Positions 1-8,410 are shown, counted from the first letter of the stretch. The stretch: 10,794 nucleotides of DNA from Cytidiella melzeri (GCA_022592445.1 JABYQR010000713.1:1-10794); one strand, 5' to 3'. Program-made: numbers and translations. Notes: generated by a model not told the origin, from the letters alone.

Positions 1-759
1 TCGACAGACAATATCTTCTTTGCCGTTCACTACCATAGGCTGATCGCAGCCTCATTCAACAACTTCATTGGTTTCTTACCATATAATGCAAAGCCTCTAC
101 CGGAAAGCCCCCTCACGTTCATCGTCCCAGACCATTCGGACGTGATCAACATCGTTCTGCATTGTACATATGACCTGCCCTGCGATGAATTCAATGTCCC
201 TTTCGAAGTCCTCGCCGCCTCTCTTCCAGTCCTCTCAAAGTATGGGCTTTCGCTGTCACGCTACCTAGCCCGTGGCACACCCCTCAACAACACCTTTCTC
301 CACCACGCACCCATCCGGTCCATTGACACCTACGCGCTCGCAGCGTCAAATGGCCTCGAAGATCTCGCAGTGGCTGCATCGTCGTATACTCTACCCATCA
401 AACTACACCACATGCCGCAGCACTCGGCAAACAAGATGGGTACATTCTACCTTCACCGCCTCTATCACTTGCACATGTTACGGATGGACACGCTCAGGGA
501 GCTACTGGATGCGAGGCTTTTCCCACATGTCGAAAAGCCACACTGCTCGGTCGAGCAGACGCAGGTCGTGTGCAGGTCGTATCAATTAGCAGGGGCGAAG
601 GTGTTTATATCGGCCTCTCCAGCTTTGTCACGATCGCGGCTCGAGGTGATGATCCTGGGACTCATCAAAGCCGTTGATTGTCCGGATTGCAAGGCGTCGT
701 TGGACGCGCATATGAAAGACTTGGTGATGAAGTGGATGCTCTTGCAGCGCACAATATGA
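1..759 (+). CDS. BTB/POZ-like domain protein, C-terminal part (5' partial)
   Basis: The frame is open from base 1 to a TGA at 757-759, giving 252 residues with no ATG near the left end, so the start lies outside the window. The pattern is that of the large BTB/POZ-like family of Agaricomycetes. It begins with the late BTB strands and helices (an ESPLTF-type strand, then a hydrophobic NIVLH helix near residue 50). A YGLSLSRYL segment sits near 81-88, a SHAPIRSIDTYALAA-like helix follows near 101-115, and a long alpha-helical tail ends with a CPDC pair (227-230) and a final K-W..LQRTI. BTB domains usually mediate dimerisation or recruit cullin-3 ligases. In this family the partner is unknown and many members are tandem paralogues, so the cellular role here is not inferable. 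No intron is needed inside the visible part. The 3' flank has an AT-rich perfect palindrome at 834-845 that may lie near the transcript end. Confidence 0.8.
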   Translation, partial: STDNIFFAVHYHRLIAASFNNFIGFLPYNAKPLPESPLTFIVPDHSDVINIVLHCTYDLPCDEFNVPFEVLAASLPVLSKYGLSLSRYLARGTPLNNTFLHHAPIRSIDTYALAASNGLEDLAVAASSYTLPIKLHHMPQHSANKMGTFYLHRLYHLHMLRMDTLRELLDARLFPHVEKPHCSVEQTQVVCRSYQLAGAKVFISASPALSRSRLEVMILGLIKAVDCPDCKASLDAHMKDLVMKWMLLQRTI

Positions 760-2035
760 AGGCAGGAGTGTGGCTGACTTGACAGACATGTGCTGAATCT
801 TCAAATTGGATTCCCGTTCAGAGTTGTGTGTAATAGTATATACTAATTGATATACGGCAATTGTATGTCCATGACAAAGGAATTTGCTTCATCGTCCCAC
901 CATAGAGCCATAGAGACGGTCGTTTCTGCTCATCATATTTTACGCCGCTGGACCTATCCAAACCATCTTTTGTCAAACGAGCACGCTGTGTCTGAATGTG
1001 CTGTAGATCTACTGCAAGTTGTCGGGATCTCCGGTACTAATCCTCAGCGTGTTCAAGTCGGATCGAGGCTGCAAAGCGTTAGTCTTGCGCACGACATCGA
1101 CAAGTATCATCTCGCAGTTTTTAAAGCAACTCTGGCTGCAGTGTCGTGGACATCGAGAGGAAATGATCGCAAACAGAGCTGCCAGCCTGAGTGCATGCAT
1201 ATCACTGCGCGTTAGACGTGGATATCAACAAAGAATATTGCGTGGGAATGGAAAATTTGCACCTTCTATCGATGTGCTTCTCAGATAAAATATGACGTGT
1301 ACATATATAGAGGCTAAGTGGCTGCCAGGTGCTTGTATCACAGTATCAGCGGCCACTACTACAAGTCACCCTCCAAAACTTGTATCAACGCAAAGCTTTC
1401 CTCAGCGAAGCTACGTGGTATAACTCACTCTCACGGTCAGCATACTCTCTAAACACGTAGACTTTCGAGTCATTGTGTGTAGAGCTATAGATCGGTATTG
1501 TAATGCGTTGATCATCATGTACCATGGCTACTGCAACACCACAATGCGGATAGCGCTGTCACGTACGCCGCAGTCAGCACCGCCTGCATTGTGACGTATT
1601 CATAGTCGTCGTGCTGAAAATGCTGTCTCAACTTTGAAGTCTATCGACGAAGTCTGCTTCATCGATAGACTTCAGGTAATAGTAACACTGCATGACAGTG
1701 TTCCAGACGTCAGGGCAAGGAGGCAGGAATCACCTCTTGCCAAGTCAAACTCGATATACACAAGAGTATTCGCCATATGCATTGCAGGAATGTACGTAGA
1801 TTTTTCTAAGGTTTTCTGGAGGAGAAGTAGAAACGATGTGCGGGGCTTTTCTGGGTTTATGTGACGGAAAAAAAAACAGAACGTTCGATCGGGCATGGAA
1901 ACCACCGCAGACTAGACCAACTGCAGTGACGCTCGCAACCAGAACGGGAAACACGATGCGAATGGATCGATCTCAGGCACAAGACAGAGCGGAGCATTCA
2001 AGAACGTCGCGTTCTCCCCGGGCCATCATCTCTTA
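760..2035. other. Intergenic stretch, no supported gene
   Basis: About 1.3 kb between the BTB-like gene (+) and the convergent beta-trefoil gene (-), whose 3' ends face each other. The longest forward frame with an ATG runs from 865 to 1215 (116 residues). Its composition resembles no family I know, its codon third positions are not GC-biased like those of the real genes nearby, and it overlaps equally long frames in other registers, so I do not call it. A TATATA stretch at 1303-1308 could be a core promoter, but no convincing ORF follows; the ATG at 1517 opens only about 26 codons. The one structural item is the hairpin at 1635-1674. Confidence 0.6.
1635..1674. repeat. 18-bp hairpin with 4-nt loop
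   Basis: The arms 1635-1652 and 1657-1674 are reverse complements, apart from one position that is a G-U pair in RNA, around a TCTG loop. Two more G-U pairs could extend the stem at its base. The hairpin stands alone, is not followed by a T-run, and lies in the gene-poor space between two convergent genes. It could be a remnant of a small inverted-repeat element, a transcript 3' structure or chance; the sequence does not decide. Confidence 0.6.
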
Positions 2036-2712
2036 TTACCCAGCGAATTCCCACTTCCCCGTCTGGTTGGTTGGGAGCTGCTGTAAGGTGACCTAGAAGA
2101 GCAGGTTCAAAAAACATGTACCATCTCTGCAACTGGTGAGGGTATACATACGTATTTGTAGTTGCTGCCGTCGGTGAGAGTCCAGTAAAGGTCTTTGCCG
2201 TTGACACCGATACTGTGCGAGGTGTATGCTCAGCATTGCCTCCGACTCCAACCATTGAGTTTCCTCGCTTTTTCGAGAGACACTTACGTGTAATGCCCCT
2301 CGTCGTCATCTTTGACATCCCACTCATAAGCCTGTGGCTTCTGCACGACGCGAGCGCCAGCTGAAATGGACTCAGGGTGGGCATACAGTTTGGAAGCCTT
2401 ATTTGTGATCGTCTTCTTGATGTCGTCCCATACCCACTGCACAGAAGACAGCACTGAGCCCCAGAAAAGGTATTGATCTCGACGAAAAACACTCACTTGT
2501 TGCGTGATGTCTGCAACAGCTGAGGCTCCGAAGATGGGATATACACCGGCACCGGGGGGAGGTTTGATGTCGGTAAGGGCTCTGTCGCTGTATTGCACGT
2601 TTATGATTGACCGGAGTTGTTTGACTCTGAATACGGGCTCATTGGCAGTATGCTCTGTAGCCCCGGAGCTGGCGGCCTTCTGGTTAGTTTCGATATTGTC
2701 GGGGCGTTGCAT
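2036..2712 (-). CDS. Ricin-B-lectin-like beta-trefoil protein, four exons
   Basis: Exons on the reverse strand are 2712-2497, 2436-2288, 2212-2152 and 2092-2036, giving 160 residues. The introns are 60, 75 and 59 bp with donors GTGAGT, GTAAGT and GTATGT and acceptors CAG, CAG and TAG. The ATG at 2712 is the first after the TATA box and has an ACC just upstream. Three repeats of about 40 residues fit a beta-trefoil. Repeat 1 starts near residue 27 (VFRV) and ends in QQW at 71-73, the QxW hallmark of ricin-B domains. Repeat 2 runs from about 79 (TITN, SKLYA) to YEW at 109-111. Repeat 3 runs from about 120 (HYTIGVNG) to KWEF at 155-158. No signal peptide or membrane segment is seen, so a cytoplasmic protein is likely, as for many mushroom lectins and beta-trefoil protease inhibitors (the I66 family has a similar fold). 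Sugar binding is not provable because the usual Asp/aromatic sugar-site pattern is weak. The gene model is strong; ligand and role are unknown. Confidence 0.75.
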
Positions 2713-2792
2713 GGTGAACAACGATATGGGTTCGCTGGAGGAGTGAGCGTGGCGGTAGAGCTGATACCGTCCAGTGAGCTGAGCTGAACTGG

Positions 2793-2799
2793 TTTTATA
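2793..2799 (-). promoter_or_regulatory. TATA box of the beta-trefoil gene
   Basis: The reverse strand reads ATATAAAA here, 81 bases upstream of the ATG at 2712, with no ATG in between. A start of transcription about 30 bases downstream would leave a 5' UTR of about 50 nt, normal for a basidiomycete gene. No other regulatory site is recognisable. Confidence 0.55.
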
Positions 2800-3159
2800 T
2801 CCTCGAGAGCGTCAAGGTCATGTCACTGCAGACCATGCACATGAGACAATGCTCCTCGCGTAAGAGTACACCCAACGGCTTCGCTGTATTGGCGCGGGAG
2901 CCACGACACCTTGGCATTGGCTAAGGTGAACAAGGAATGGTCAGCATTTTCCAACTTGGAGAGGCATGAATGGCGAAGATGTAAGAGCGAAGCACTCCCT
3001 CATGTGTGGACGCGCTACCAGACCGTCACTAGCGGTGCGTCTGACTTTACAGATGGAAAAGGTCACCGTCAAGTGACGTCCGCCGTGGGCAACATGTGGC
3101 TGCACAAGACCACGGAACTTGTTCCAATCCGACTCAAGAATGAAGAAAGTTGGAAGATA

Positions 3160-3402
3160 ATGTCAGAAACATAGAAATCGCTTACAAATTTCCCCGATAC
3201 ATAGGCTCTTGTCCACCGTGTCCCTTTACCTCGCAGCGGCATGATATGTCTCCAGTCCCGCTGGAATGGAGGCATGAACAGTGTGCAGTGACTCTGCGGA
3301 CTCTATCACGGCTGCATGAGCCGGTACACGTTCGTCTTGTTGCTACCGACACGCCCATCGATGTCCGAGCACCCTGGAATGTTATGTCAGAAACATAGAA
3401 AT
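3160..3402. repeat. Pair of 19-bp direct repeats, 224 bp apart
   Basis: The string ATGTCAGAAACATAGAAAT occurs at 3160-3178 and again at 3384-3402 with no difference, and both copies are preceded by TGGAA within ten bases. The 205 bases between them have no terminal inverted repeats or ORF of note. The pair is too long to be chance in 2.5 kb and too long for a normal target-site duplication, so a remnant of a local duplication or of two copies of a short repeat family is most likely. Confidence 0.6.
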
Positions 3403-4340
3403 TAGGGTTATCGGAGTGAATAGAGACGCGCGCAACCCAAAGTCACCTGTGAGAGCACCAACCTGCAGAAGGAGTCCATAGGTGGTCCTTGCTGATTAAA
3501 AACGTGAAATGAATGTCGTGGAGTTCAGATGTGTAGATGGCATATACATCCCCAGAGCCACCGCGCATTCAGCGCAGCTATGGTCAAGGCCACTTCGTTC
3601 CCCCAACTCACACCCAATCGCGTGTTGTCAGTGGAGCTACTATAAAGGGCAAACTCATTGGGTCCGAAACGATAACCGACGACACCGCAAGACAGTGACA
3701 GACAACTCACGGTGTAGTGGACAGCCCTTCGAGGTATGAGAAACAAGAGGCTGGTTACGAACCTAGCCGCAGGTTTACTTGGGTTGAGAAGCCGTTGAAC
3801 TACGTGCGAGGCAGACTTATCGGCGCGTGCTCTATCCTGACCAACTTGGTCGTACGCCTTTAATTGCACGGCGGGCTTCAGACGCCAAGATTGGGGCAAA
3901 GCAGCCTGTCCAAAGGGAAGCGTAGTATCCGAATGAACTCAATTAGGGCTCTGCGTGATAGGCTGCTGAATACTCACTTCTTTGTTCACAAAGTTTATCC
4001 TGTCGCTCTGCCGGCGCGTGTTTCGAATTTGCTTGTGCCGACGGAACTCGATGAAGTCCATAAAAGCAGCGGAAAATGATTATTGATTCCTTTCGCGAGC
4101 TTCTCGGTCGCTGAGCAAATACTACGAGCACTGCATGACTCGAAGGTCGTAGGTGATAGCGAAAAGTAGCACTGGCACGGCCTGGGCGTTAGATAGCCAG
4201 GCGCTGGCCTTTGTGGCGTGGGAAGTACGTTTACATGTTTGAATGACCACCTATCCGTCCCGCAATAACGGGCTGATGAGAAGCCATCATAACGACCAGT
4301 ACAGCCCCTAATTGGCGGGGAATCTGGGCTTTTCACCCTT

Positions 4341-4509
4341 CTATAAACCCTTCAAGAAACAAGTCAGATCTCTAAGATTATCAGTCCCTGCCAAGCCATC
4401 GTGCTCCCGCCCTTGCGCTCACAATCATCTCCCATCAATCACGCGCGGATTATCTCCAGCAATGTCCCCGCTCCCGCGCTCGCTGTCTACAACGATGAGC
4501 GCTGTATAG
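4341..4509 (+). promoter_or_regulatory. Promoter-like stretch with a 15-codon ORF
   Basis: A CTATAAA at about 4341-4347 is followed by about 115 bases of C/T-rich, ATG-free sequence and then an ATG at 4462 in a CAGCA context. This opens 15 codons rich in Ser, Pro and Leu before a TAG at 4507-4509. The order TATA, pyrimidine-rich leader, first ATG is what a fungal promoter and 5' UTR look like, but no exon continues it and no good splice donor follows. It may be the 5' end of a gene whose body was lost, or chance. Confidence 0.25.
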
Positions 4510-5500
4510 TATAGGTCCATGGCTTCCCCTTTGATTCACTGAGTTCTTTTTGGCTATATAGGGTAATTAAGTATGTAGAATACGATTATGAAGTCCGATT
4601 TAATGATTACTTGATAGATCTCTCACTGTAGCCAGATCTTTAGTGGCCACAGGGGTGTCTGACCCTCTGTATATGCATGTACTGTTCCTAACGTCTAGTT
4701 GCTTTGTTCAATTAATTTTGGATACATATGCAAAGAATTGGTGAAGAAACCACTGGCATGTTATTTGAGACAAAGGAGAAGGTGCCATGCATTGCACATC
4801 GTGGAGAGTAGAGATGGGTGGCCACACAAGGGATCATCTTGTAAAATAAATTGCACATCTCATTGAAAGTGTTTTGTTGTTATTTTAGGTTTTCCGCATA
4901 ATTTCTGTTTGTATCTGTTTGTTCCCGCCGCCCACCTTCCGTCATTCTGCGCGGATTGCTTGTTTTGACATTCCCTTTTTGACCTATCCGCTTTACTAAA
5001 ATAATATAAAACCCTGTATTTCCGTAGCTATCTAACAACAGTGTGTTCATCCCTTCGAGCCCCCTTCCCGTGCGCACATCAAAACCCTGCGAAAAACAAC
5101 ATGTTTTCCCATGTATATAGACATAAAATAATGTGCCCGACTGGCGGAATAGCGGTTGGGCCAATTATAGTGTACCTGCTCCCCTCCTGCCTCCCAAAAG
5201 GTACAAAGCGCCCTCCCACTGTGTAACCATTGAGCGCGGGCTTGGCGCACCTATCCAGTCATTTAAAGCGCCCTAAAAAGCAATAGTACAAGGTATTACA
5301 TCTCCCCCGCCACTAATTCTGACACTTCTAAGATGCTACAAAGGTGAGAAAAGGCGAAATTGACATGCTCCCAAGCACATATCTGCCTGTAGAGGTCCCT
5401 ACAGGCTGGGGGACTGTAGAATTCATTCAGAATAATGCTTAACATACATGGTTCAGTATGTACATTATTTTAGTTGAAGGGGATTTGTCAATCAGACATT

Positions 5501-5576
5501 CTGGTACAGGGTAAGGAACAGATGTTTATTATACAACGCTGATGTGCGTACCTGGTACAGGGTAAGGAACAGATGT
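5501..5576. repeat. 25-bp direct repeat, two copies, inside the foldback element
   Basis: CTGGTACAGGGTAAGGAACA followed by GATGT occurs at 5501-5525 and again, identically, at 5552-5576. Just downstream, at about 5580-5592, a partial reverse-complement copy (ACCCCTGTACC) is seen. Subterminal repeats of this kind are common transposase-binding sites in DNA transposons, but that role is an inference. Confidence 0.65.
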
Positions 5577-5714
5577 CCTACCCCTGTACCTGACGAAGCC
5601 TTTTATACATGAGTGACCGATCACCGTATGTCCGTGTATGGTAACCTAGCGCACTGATCCACTTCCCTGACTCTTTCCTAATCTGTAGCAACTGTCGGGT
5701 CACCAGTTGACAGG

Positions 5715-5850
5715 ATTGAAGCCCTACAGCCCCAGATACATGAAAATGACCAGAGAGCAAAGCTGATTTCAAGAAACTTTGTGCCGGGTTCTTGCACATC
5801 CTGGTCTTCCTGACTGCTTTCTCATGTATCAGGGGGTGTAGGGCTTCAAT
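5715..5850. repeat. Inner 29-bp inverted repeat of the foldback element
   Basis: The arms 5715-5743 and 5822-5850 match as reverse complements at 27 of 29 positions with a 78-bp spacer. The right inner arm ends one base before the right outer arm begins (5852), while the left inner arm is far from the left outer arm. The element thus contains a smaller hairpin unit next to its right terminus, which suggests that one inverted repeat unit inserted in, or was copied into, another. Confidence 0.6.
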
Positions 5851-6010
5851 ACCCTTCAAATAAATAATGTACATACTGAACCATGTATGTTCAGCATTAT
5901 TCTGAATGAATTCTACAGTCCCCCAGCCTGTAGGGACCTCTACAGGCAGAGATGTGCTTGGGAGCTGTTGTTTGAGCAGGTGTGGGAGCAAACACGAAGG
6001 GGATAGCGAG

Positions 6011-6192
6011 TGATGAGAATATGTTTGACTATATTAATTTGACGCTTAACGTATTAGCGCCCTAGCTTATTGTACATAGACTTTGCACTTGATCAATGAA
6101 CTATACGCACTTTTGATCCCCAACTCCCACTGTGTGATCCCTCTCAGTCTCACTCTCTCAGCGATCTCCTCTACTTGCATCGCCTTCTAACA
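6011..6192 (+). mobile_element. Ty1/Copia 5' LTR (182 bp), inferred ends
   Basis: The stretch begins TGATGAGAATATG and ends TTCTAACA, so it has the TG...CA ends of an LTR, and a PBS-like site and a Copia gag follow directly. The inner part has a CACTTGATCAATGAAC block and a long C/T-rich run before the end, as in short LTRs of basidiomycete Copia elements. The expected TATA box is only a degraded TACATAGAC at about 6075-6083. No second LTR copy is in the window, so the exact ends are inferred. Confidence 0.5.
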
Positions 6193-6205
6193 GGTTATGA
6201 GCACC
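6193..6205 (+). promoter_or_regulatory. Primer-binding-site-like sequence of the Copia element
   Basis: GGTTATGAGCACC follows directly after the CA that ends the LTR, at the place where minus-strand DNA synthesis is primed. It resembles the initiator-Met-tRNA-complementary PBS of many Copia elements (GGTATCAGAGC type), but the match is imperfect and the fungus's tRNA is not known here. Confidence 0.35.
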
Positions 6206-6260
6206 AGACAAGCTTTCTACCTTACTCATACTACACTCTGCACTTACTATCCACCAGTTG

Positions 6261-7425
6261 ATGAACTCTGATCCCGCTGATCAGTCTCAACCTCGTTGTT
6301 CTACGCGCAAACAACACCAAACCAACTTCTACCGAGGTGCTGATACCTCCAGGCCTTCCACTCGTCGTCCTTGTATTCACAGGAGTACCCCTGTCCTCAC
6401 TCCCACCCCAACTTCTCCTCCTGCTACCACTCCTCAAGACTCTCCAATGTCTTCCGCTTCTCGTGCTGGTAGCCCAGGTCCTGCACCTGCTGACAATGCC
6501 CCAAATGTCCCTACTCCCTTAGCCGTTGTCGAACAACCATCTGCCCGCATCACAGCCTCTTGTCAAGTCTCAGCGCCCCCCTCAGATCGCTGACGCACTC
6601 CATTCGAGATGCTCTGCAACAACTTCGCCCGTTGTCACCCTACTAAGCCACCGTCAGACAATAGCAACAACGCTATGGATGACGACGAGGCGCACGAAAG
6701 GCGACAGGGAAAACTGCCCAAAGCCTATCACGCACCATTCCCCTCACTATCTGGTCCTACTGACTCTGCACGAGCGGTGTCGTCCCTCCTATCTGTCCCT
6801 CCAAAACACGATGTGGAGTATACTATGTCGCTTGGCGACGTCCACAAAGCCTTTGCAAATGTTGGCAAACTTACTGGTGACGATACCTGGCTGATGTGGA
6901 AATTCCACGTTGATACTGCAATGTCAACTATTGTCGACTTCTACAGCTATAGGGGTGGTCTTACCATTCCTCAAGAGGTCCAACGGGCCGTCTTCAACGT
7001 CCTGGCCGGACACATTGCAGACTCTGTGATGGCCAACTATCTCAACGAGATGGCACCTCACAGGCTAATGGAGAAACTCTCCGAACGTTTCGAGCCAACT
7101 TCTACTATGTCCGACGCAAACAAAATCTTCCAACTTTTTTCCCTCTGCCGTCCTGTCCACAAAATAGACAAACTACTTGACGACGCGCACAACCTGTACT
7201 CAAAGATTCTTTCCAAGGGTATTGAATTCCCTCAGCACATCTTCTACTCCGCCCTCGTCGGCATCATTCCCCCCGCCTATGCGCATACTCACACTAGTTA
7301 CGAGGCTGGTGTACACTCTTGTACTCCTGTTGGTGAGAAATATGACTACAACCCTATCTCTCAGTGTGGAGCTTCGCCACAACTTCCATAGCTGGCAACT
7401 TGCTCACCCACTTGACTGCTCTCGG
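6261..7425 (+). pseudogene. Ty1/Copia gag, broken
   Basis: The ATG at 6261 opens a Ser/Pro/Thr-rich N-terminus that stops at a TGA (6591-6593). The same frame then reopens from 6594 to a TAG at 7389-7391. The second part has the Copia gag (UBN2-like) signature. K-L-T-G-D-D-T-W-L-M-W-K-F lies at 6867-6905. An alpha-helical body follows with HRLMEKLSERFEP and SDANKIFQLFSLC segments near 7060-7145, and then an IPPAYAHTHTSYEAGV segment that is the usual end of the domain. Around 7300-7345 the frame shifts, and a VELRHNFHSWQLAHP match continues in the +1 frame to about 7425. Near 6520-6650 two rival frames also carry gag-like sequence, so more than one indel is present. Gag forms the particle that packages element RNA; this copy cannot make an intact one. 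No integrase, Copia RT or RNase H follows. Confidence 0.65.
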
Positions 7426-7472
7426 TCTAAGGGTTCGTTGACCCTCGTCCCTCGTGATAGGCCTGCTGGTGA

Positions 7473-7945
7473 TACTTTCTGTGTCGCCAGCAGTTGACAA
7501 ATGTGTCTTATGAACATCTGAGCACCACAATCAAGGATGAACTAGTCCACACCGCACGGTCCCATGTCACCCTCGTTGATCTAATCAATGTGGCCACCAG
7601 CATTGACAATTGTCTTTGGGTTTGAGGTCAGGAAAACACTTGTGAGCAAGTTCGAACAGTCCCCAACGTGTTCACATCTATCCCGGTCTCCACCTCGTCA
7701 CCGGCTCCTTTTGTCCAACTGTCATTGCAATTCCAACGCTATGAAGATTGACGCAACTAAAGTTGGTCCCAATTAGAAAACATGTGCTGACTTCATGAAG
7801 CAATGAATGGAAGATGCTACAGATGTGGATCTAAGGAGCACCAGAAGAAAGACGGCAAACATGATCAAGAATTGTGTGGACATTGTGGAGGCAACCATCA
7901 GACGCAAGTGTGCCAAAGCCAGTTCCTTGGGTACCCACTATTACC
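7473..7945 (+). pseudogene. Ty3/Gypsy gag C-terminal part, broken
   Basis: From 7473 a frame reads SYEHLSTTIKDELVHTA and LVDLINVATSIDN, the last helices of a Gypsy gag (Retrotrans_gag). It ends at a TGA (7623-7625), continues after it to another stop, and a NAMKIDA segment, the usual linker before the zinc knuckles, is found in the next frame near 7730-7758. From 7803 a frame reads CYRCGSKEH (C at 7815 and 7824, H at 7839), then CGHCGGNHQTQVC, a CX2CX3HX4C knuckle, then QFLG. The first knuckle lacks its last Cys in register, which may be normal for this clade or decay. At least two stops and one or two frameshifts make the copy dead. It joins directly to reverse transcriptase, with no protease region in between. 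Confidence 0.65.
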
Positions 7946-8410
7946 AATCAGCTTCGTCAAGCCAAAATCTTCACCAAGTTTGACGTACAATGGGGCTACC
8001 ATAATATTCAGATCAAGGAGAATGATGAATGGAAGGGCGCATTTGTGACAAACCGAGGGCTGTTTGAGCCTAAGGTGATGTTGTTTGGCATGACCAATTC
8101 ACCGGCCACGTTTCAAGCAATGATGAATTCCATCTTTGCTGATGTCATCGCAGAATGAAAGGTCTTGGTGTACTTAAATGACATCCTCGTCTTCAGTTCA
8201 GACATTACAGAACATTGGAAAATTGTTCATGAGGTACTGTCTCAACTTGAAGCCAACAACTTGTATCTTTGCCCCGAAAAATGCCAATTTGAACAGTCAC
8301 AAGTTGAGTACTCAGGTTTAATCATTGGTAATGCAAGGATCCGTATGGACTCAGGTAAAATAGAAGCTATCACCAACTGGCCGGTACCACAGAACCTCCG
8401 TGATGCATGC
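7925..8410 (+). pseudogene. Ty3/Gypsy reverse transcriptase fragment, broken
   Basis: Bases from about 7935 encode the palm of a Gypsy RT. Motif A is KIFTKFDVQWGYH with its Asp at 7982-7984. An NRGLFEPKVMLFGMTNSPATFQ block follows near 8050-8115, then VYLNDILVFS at 8168-8197, then a YSGLIIGNARIRMD segment and NWPVPQNLRD at about 8375-8403. A TGA at 8156-8158 breaks the frame where family members have a Gly (EGK), and both sides share one frame. Motif C is YLND instead of YxDD, so the first catalytic Asp is lost (codon 8177-8179). The start of RT and all of protease are missing, and the normal continuation into the thumb and RNase H (VQSFLGF) is cut off near 8403 by the next element. The RT would have copied element RNA to DNA; this piece is inactive. 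Confidence 0.75.

Larger units (their letters stand above)
2800..5366. other. Long gene-poor stretch
   Basis: About 2.6 kb without a supportable gene. Several frames of 60-124 codons exist on both strands (for example 3899-3525 reverse and 2911-3174 forward). They lack a plausible ATG or a known fold, or they overlap one another in rival frames. The sequence is of mixed composition to about 4500. It then turns AT-rich from about 4510 to 5040, with runs such as TTGTTGTTATTTT, as is usual for old intergenic DNA. Items inside it listed separately are the 19-bp direct repeat pair (3160-3402) and the promoter-like stretch with a 15-codon ORF (4341-4509). A CTATAAAG at about 3640 (+) is another TATA-like motif without a following ORF. 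Confidence 0.55.
5367..5965. mobile_element. Foldback (long inverted repeat) element, about 600 bp
   Basis: The left arm 5367-5481 and right arm 5852-5965 are reverse complements over about 115 bases with only about three differences (two substitutions and a small indel region near the inner end). The outer ends read GCTCCCAAGCACAT on each strand. The 370-bp middle has a second inverted repeat and a direct repeat but no convincing ORF. One reverse frame (5991-5578) crosses arm and middle and looks accidental. The layout is that of a non-autonomous foldback or MITE-like DNA transposon. No clear target-site duplication is visible: the left flank ends ACAT and the right flank begins TGTT. The transposase family therefore cannot be named, and a simple inverted duplication is the alternative. 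Confidence 0.6.

Noticed and set aside
865..1215. Forward ORF of 116 codons from a real ATG
   Set aside because: No recognisable family, weak codon bias, and overlapped by equally long frames at 1019-1288 (+) and 1200-1009 (-).
1303..1308. TATATA motif as a promoter
   Set aside because: Only short ORFs follow within several hundred bases; not supportable.
1998..2492. Long reverse frame overlapping the beta-trefoil gene
   Set aside because: It reads through the introns in the wrong frame; the four-exon model with canonical GT-AG sites explains the region better.
3403..3411. Telomere-like TTAGGGTTA
   Set aside because: Only one and a half units, interior to the sequence; chance.
3525..3899. 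Reverse frame of 124 codons
   Set aside because: Begins at a TTG, no ATG at the start, no domain recognised, and no supporting splice signals; may be part of an unknown repeat but not supportable.
4880..5164. Reverse frame of 94 codons in AT-rich DNA
   Set aside because: No family and no third-position bias, and it overlaps other frames; looks accidental.
5578..5991. Reverse frame of 137 codons across the foldback element
   Set aside because: It runs from the flank through the right arm into the repeat-filled middle; the composition reflects the repeats and no domain is seen.
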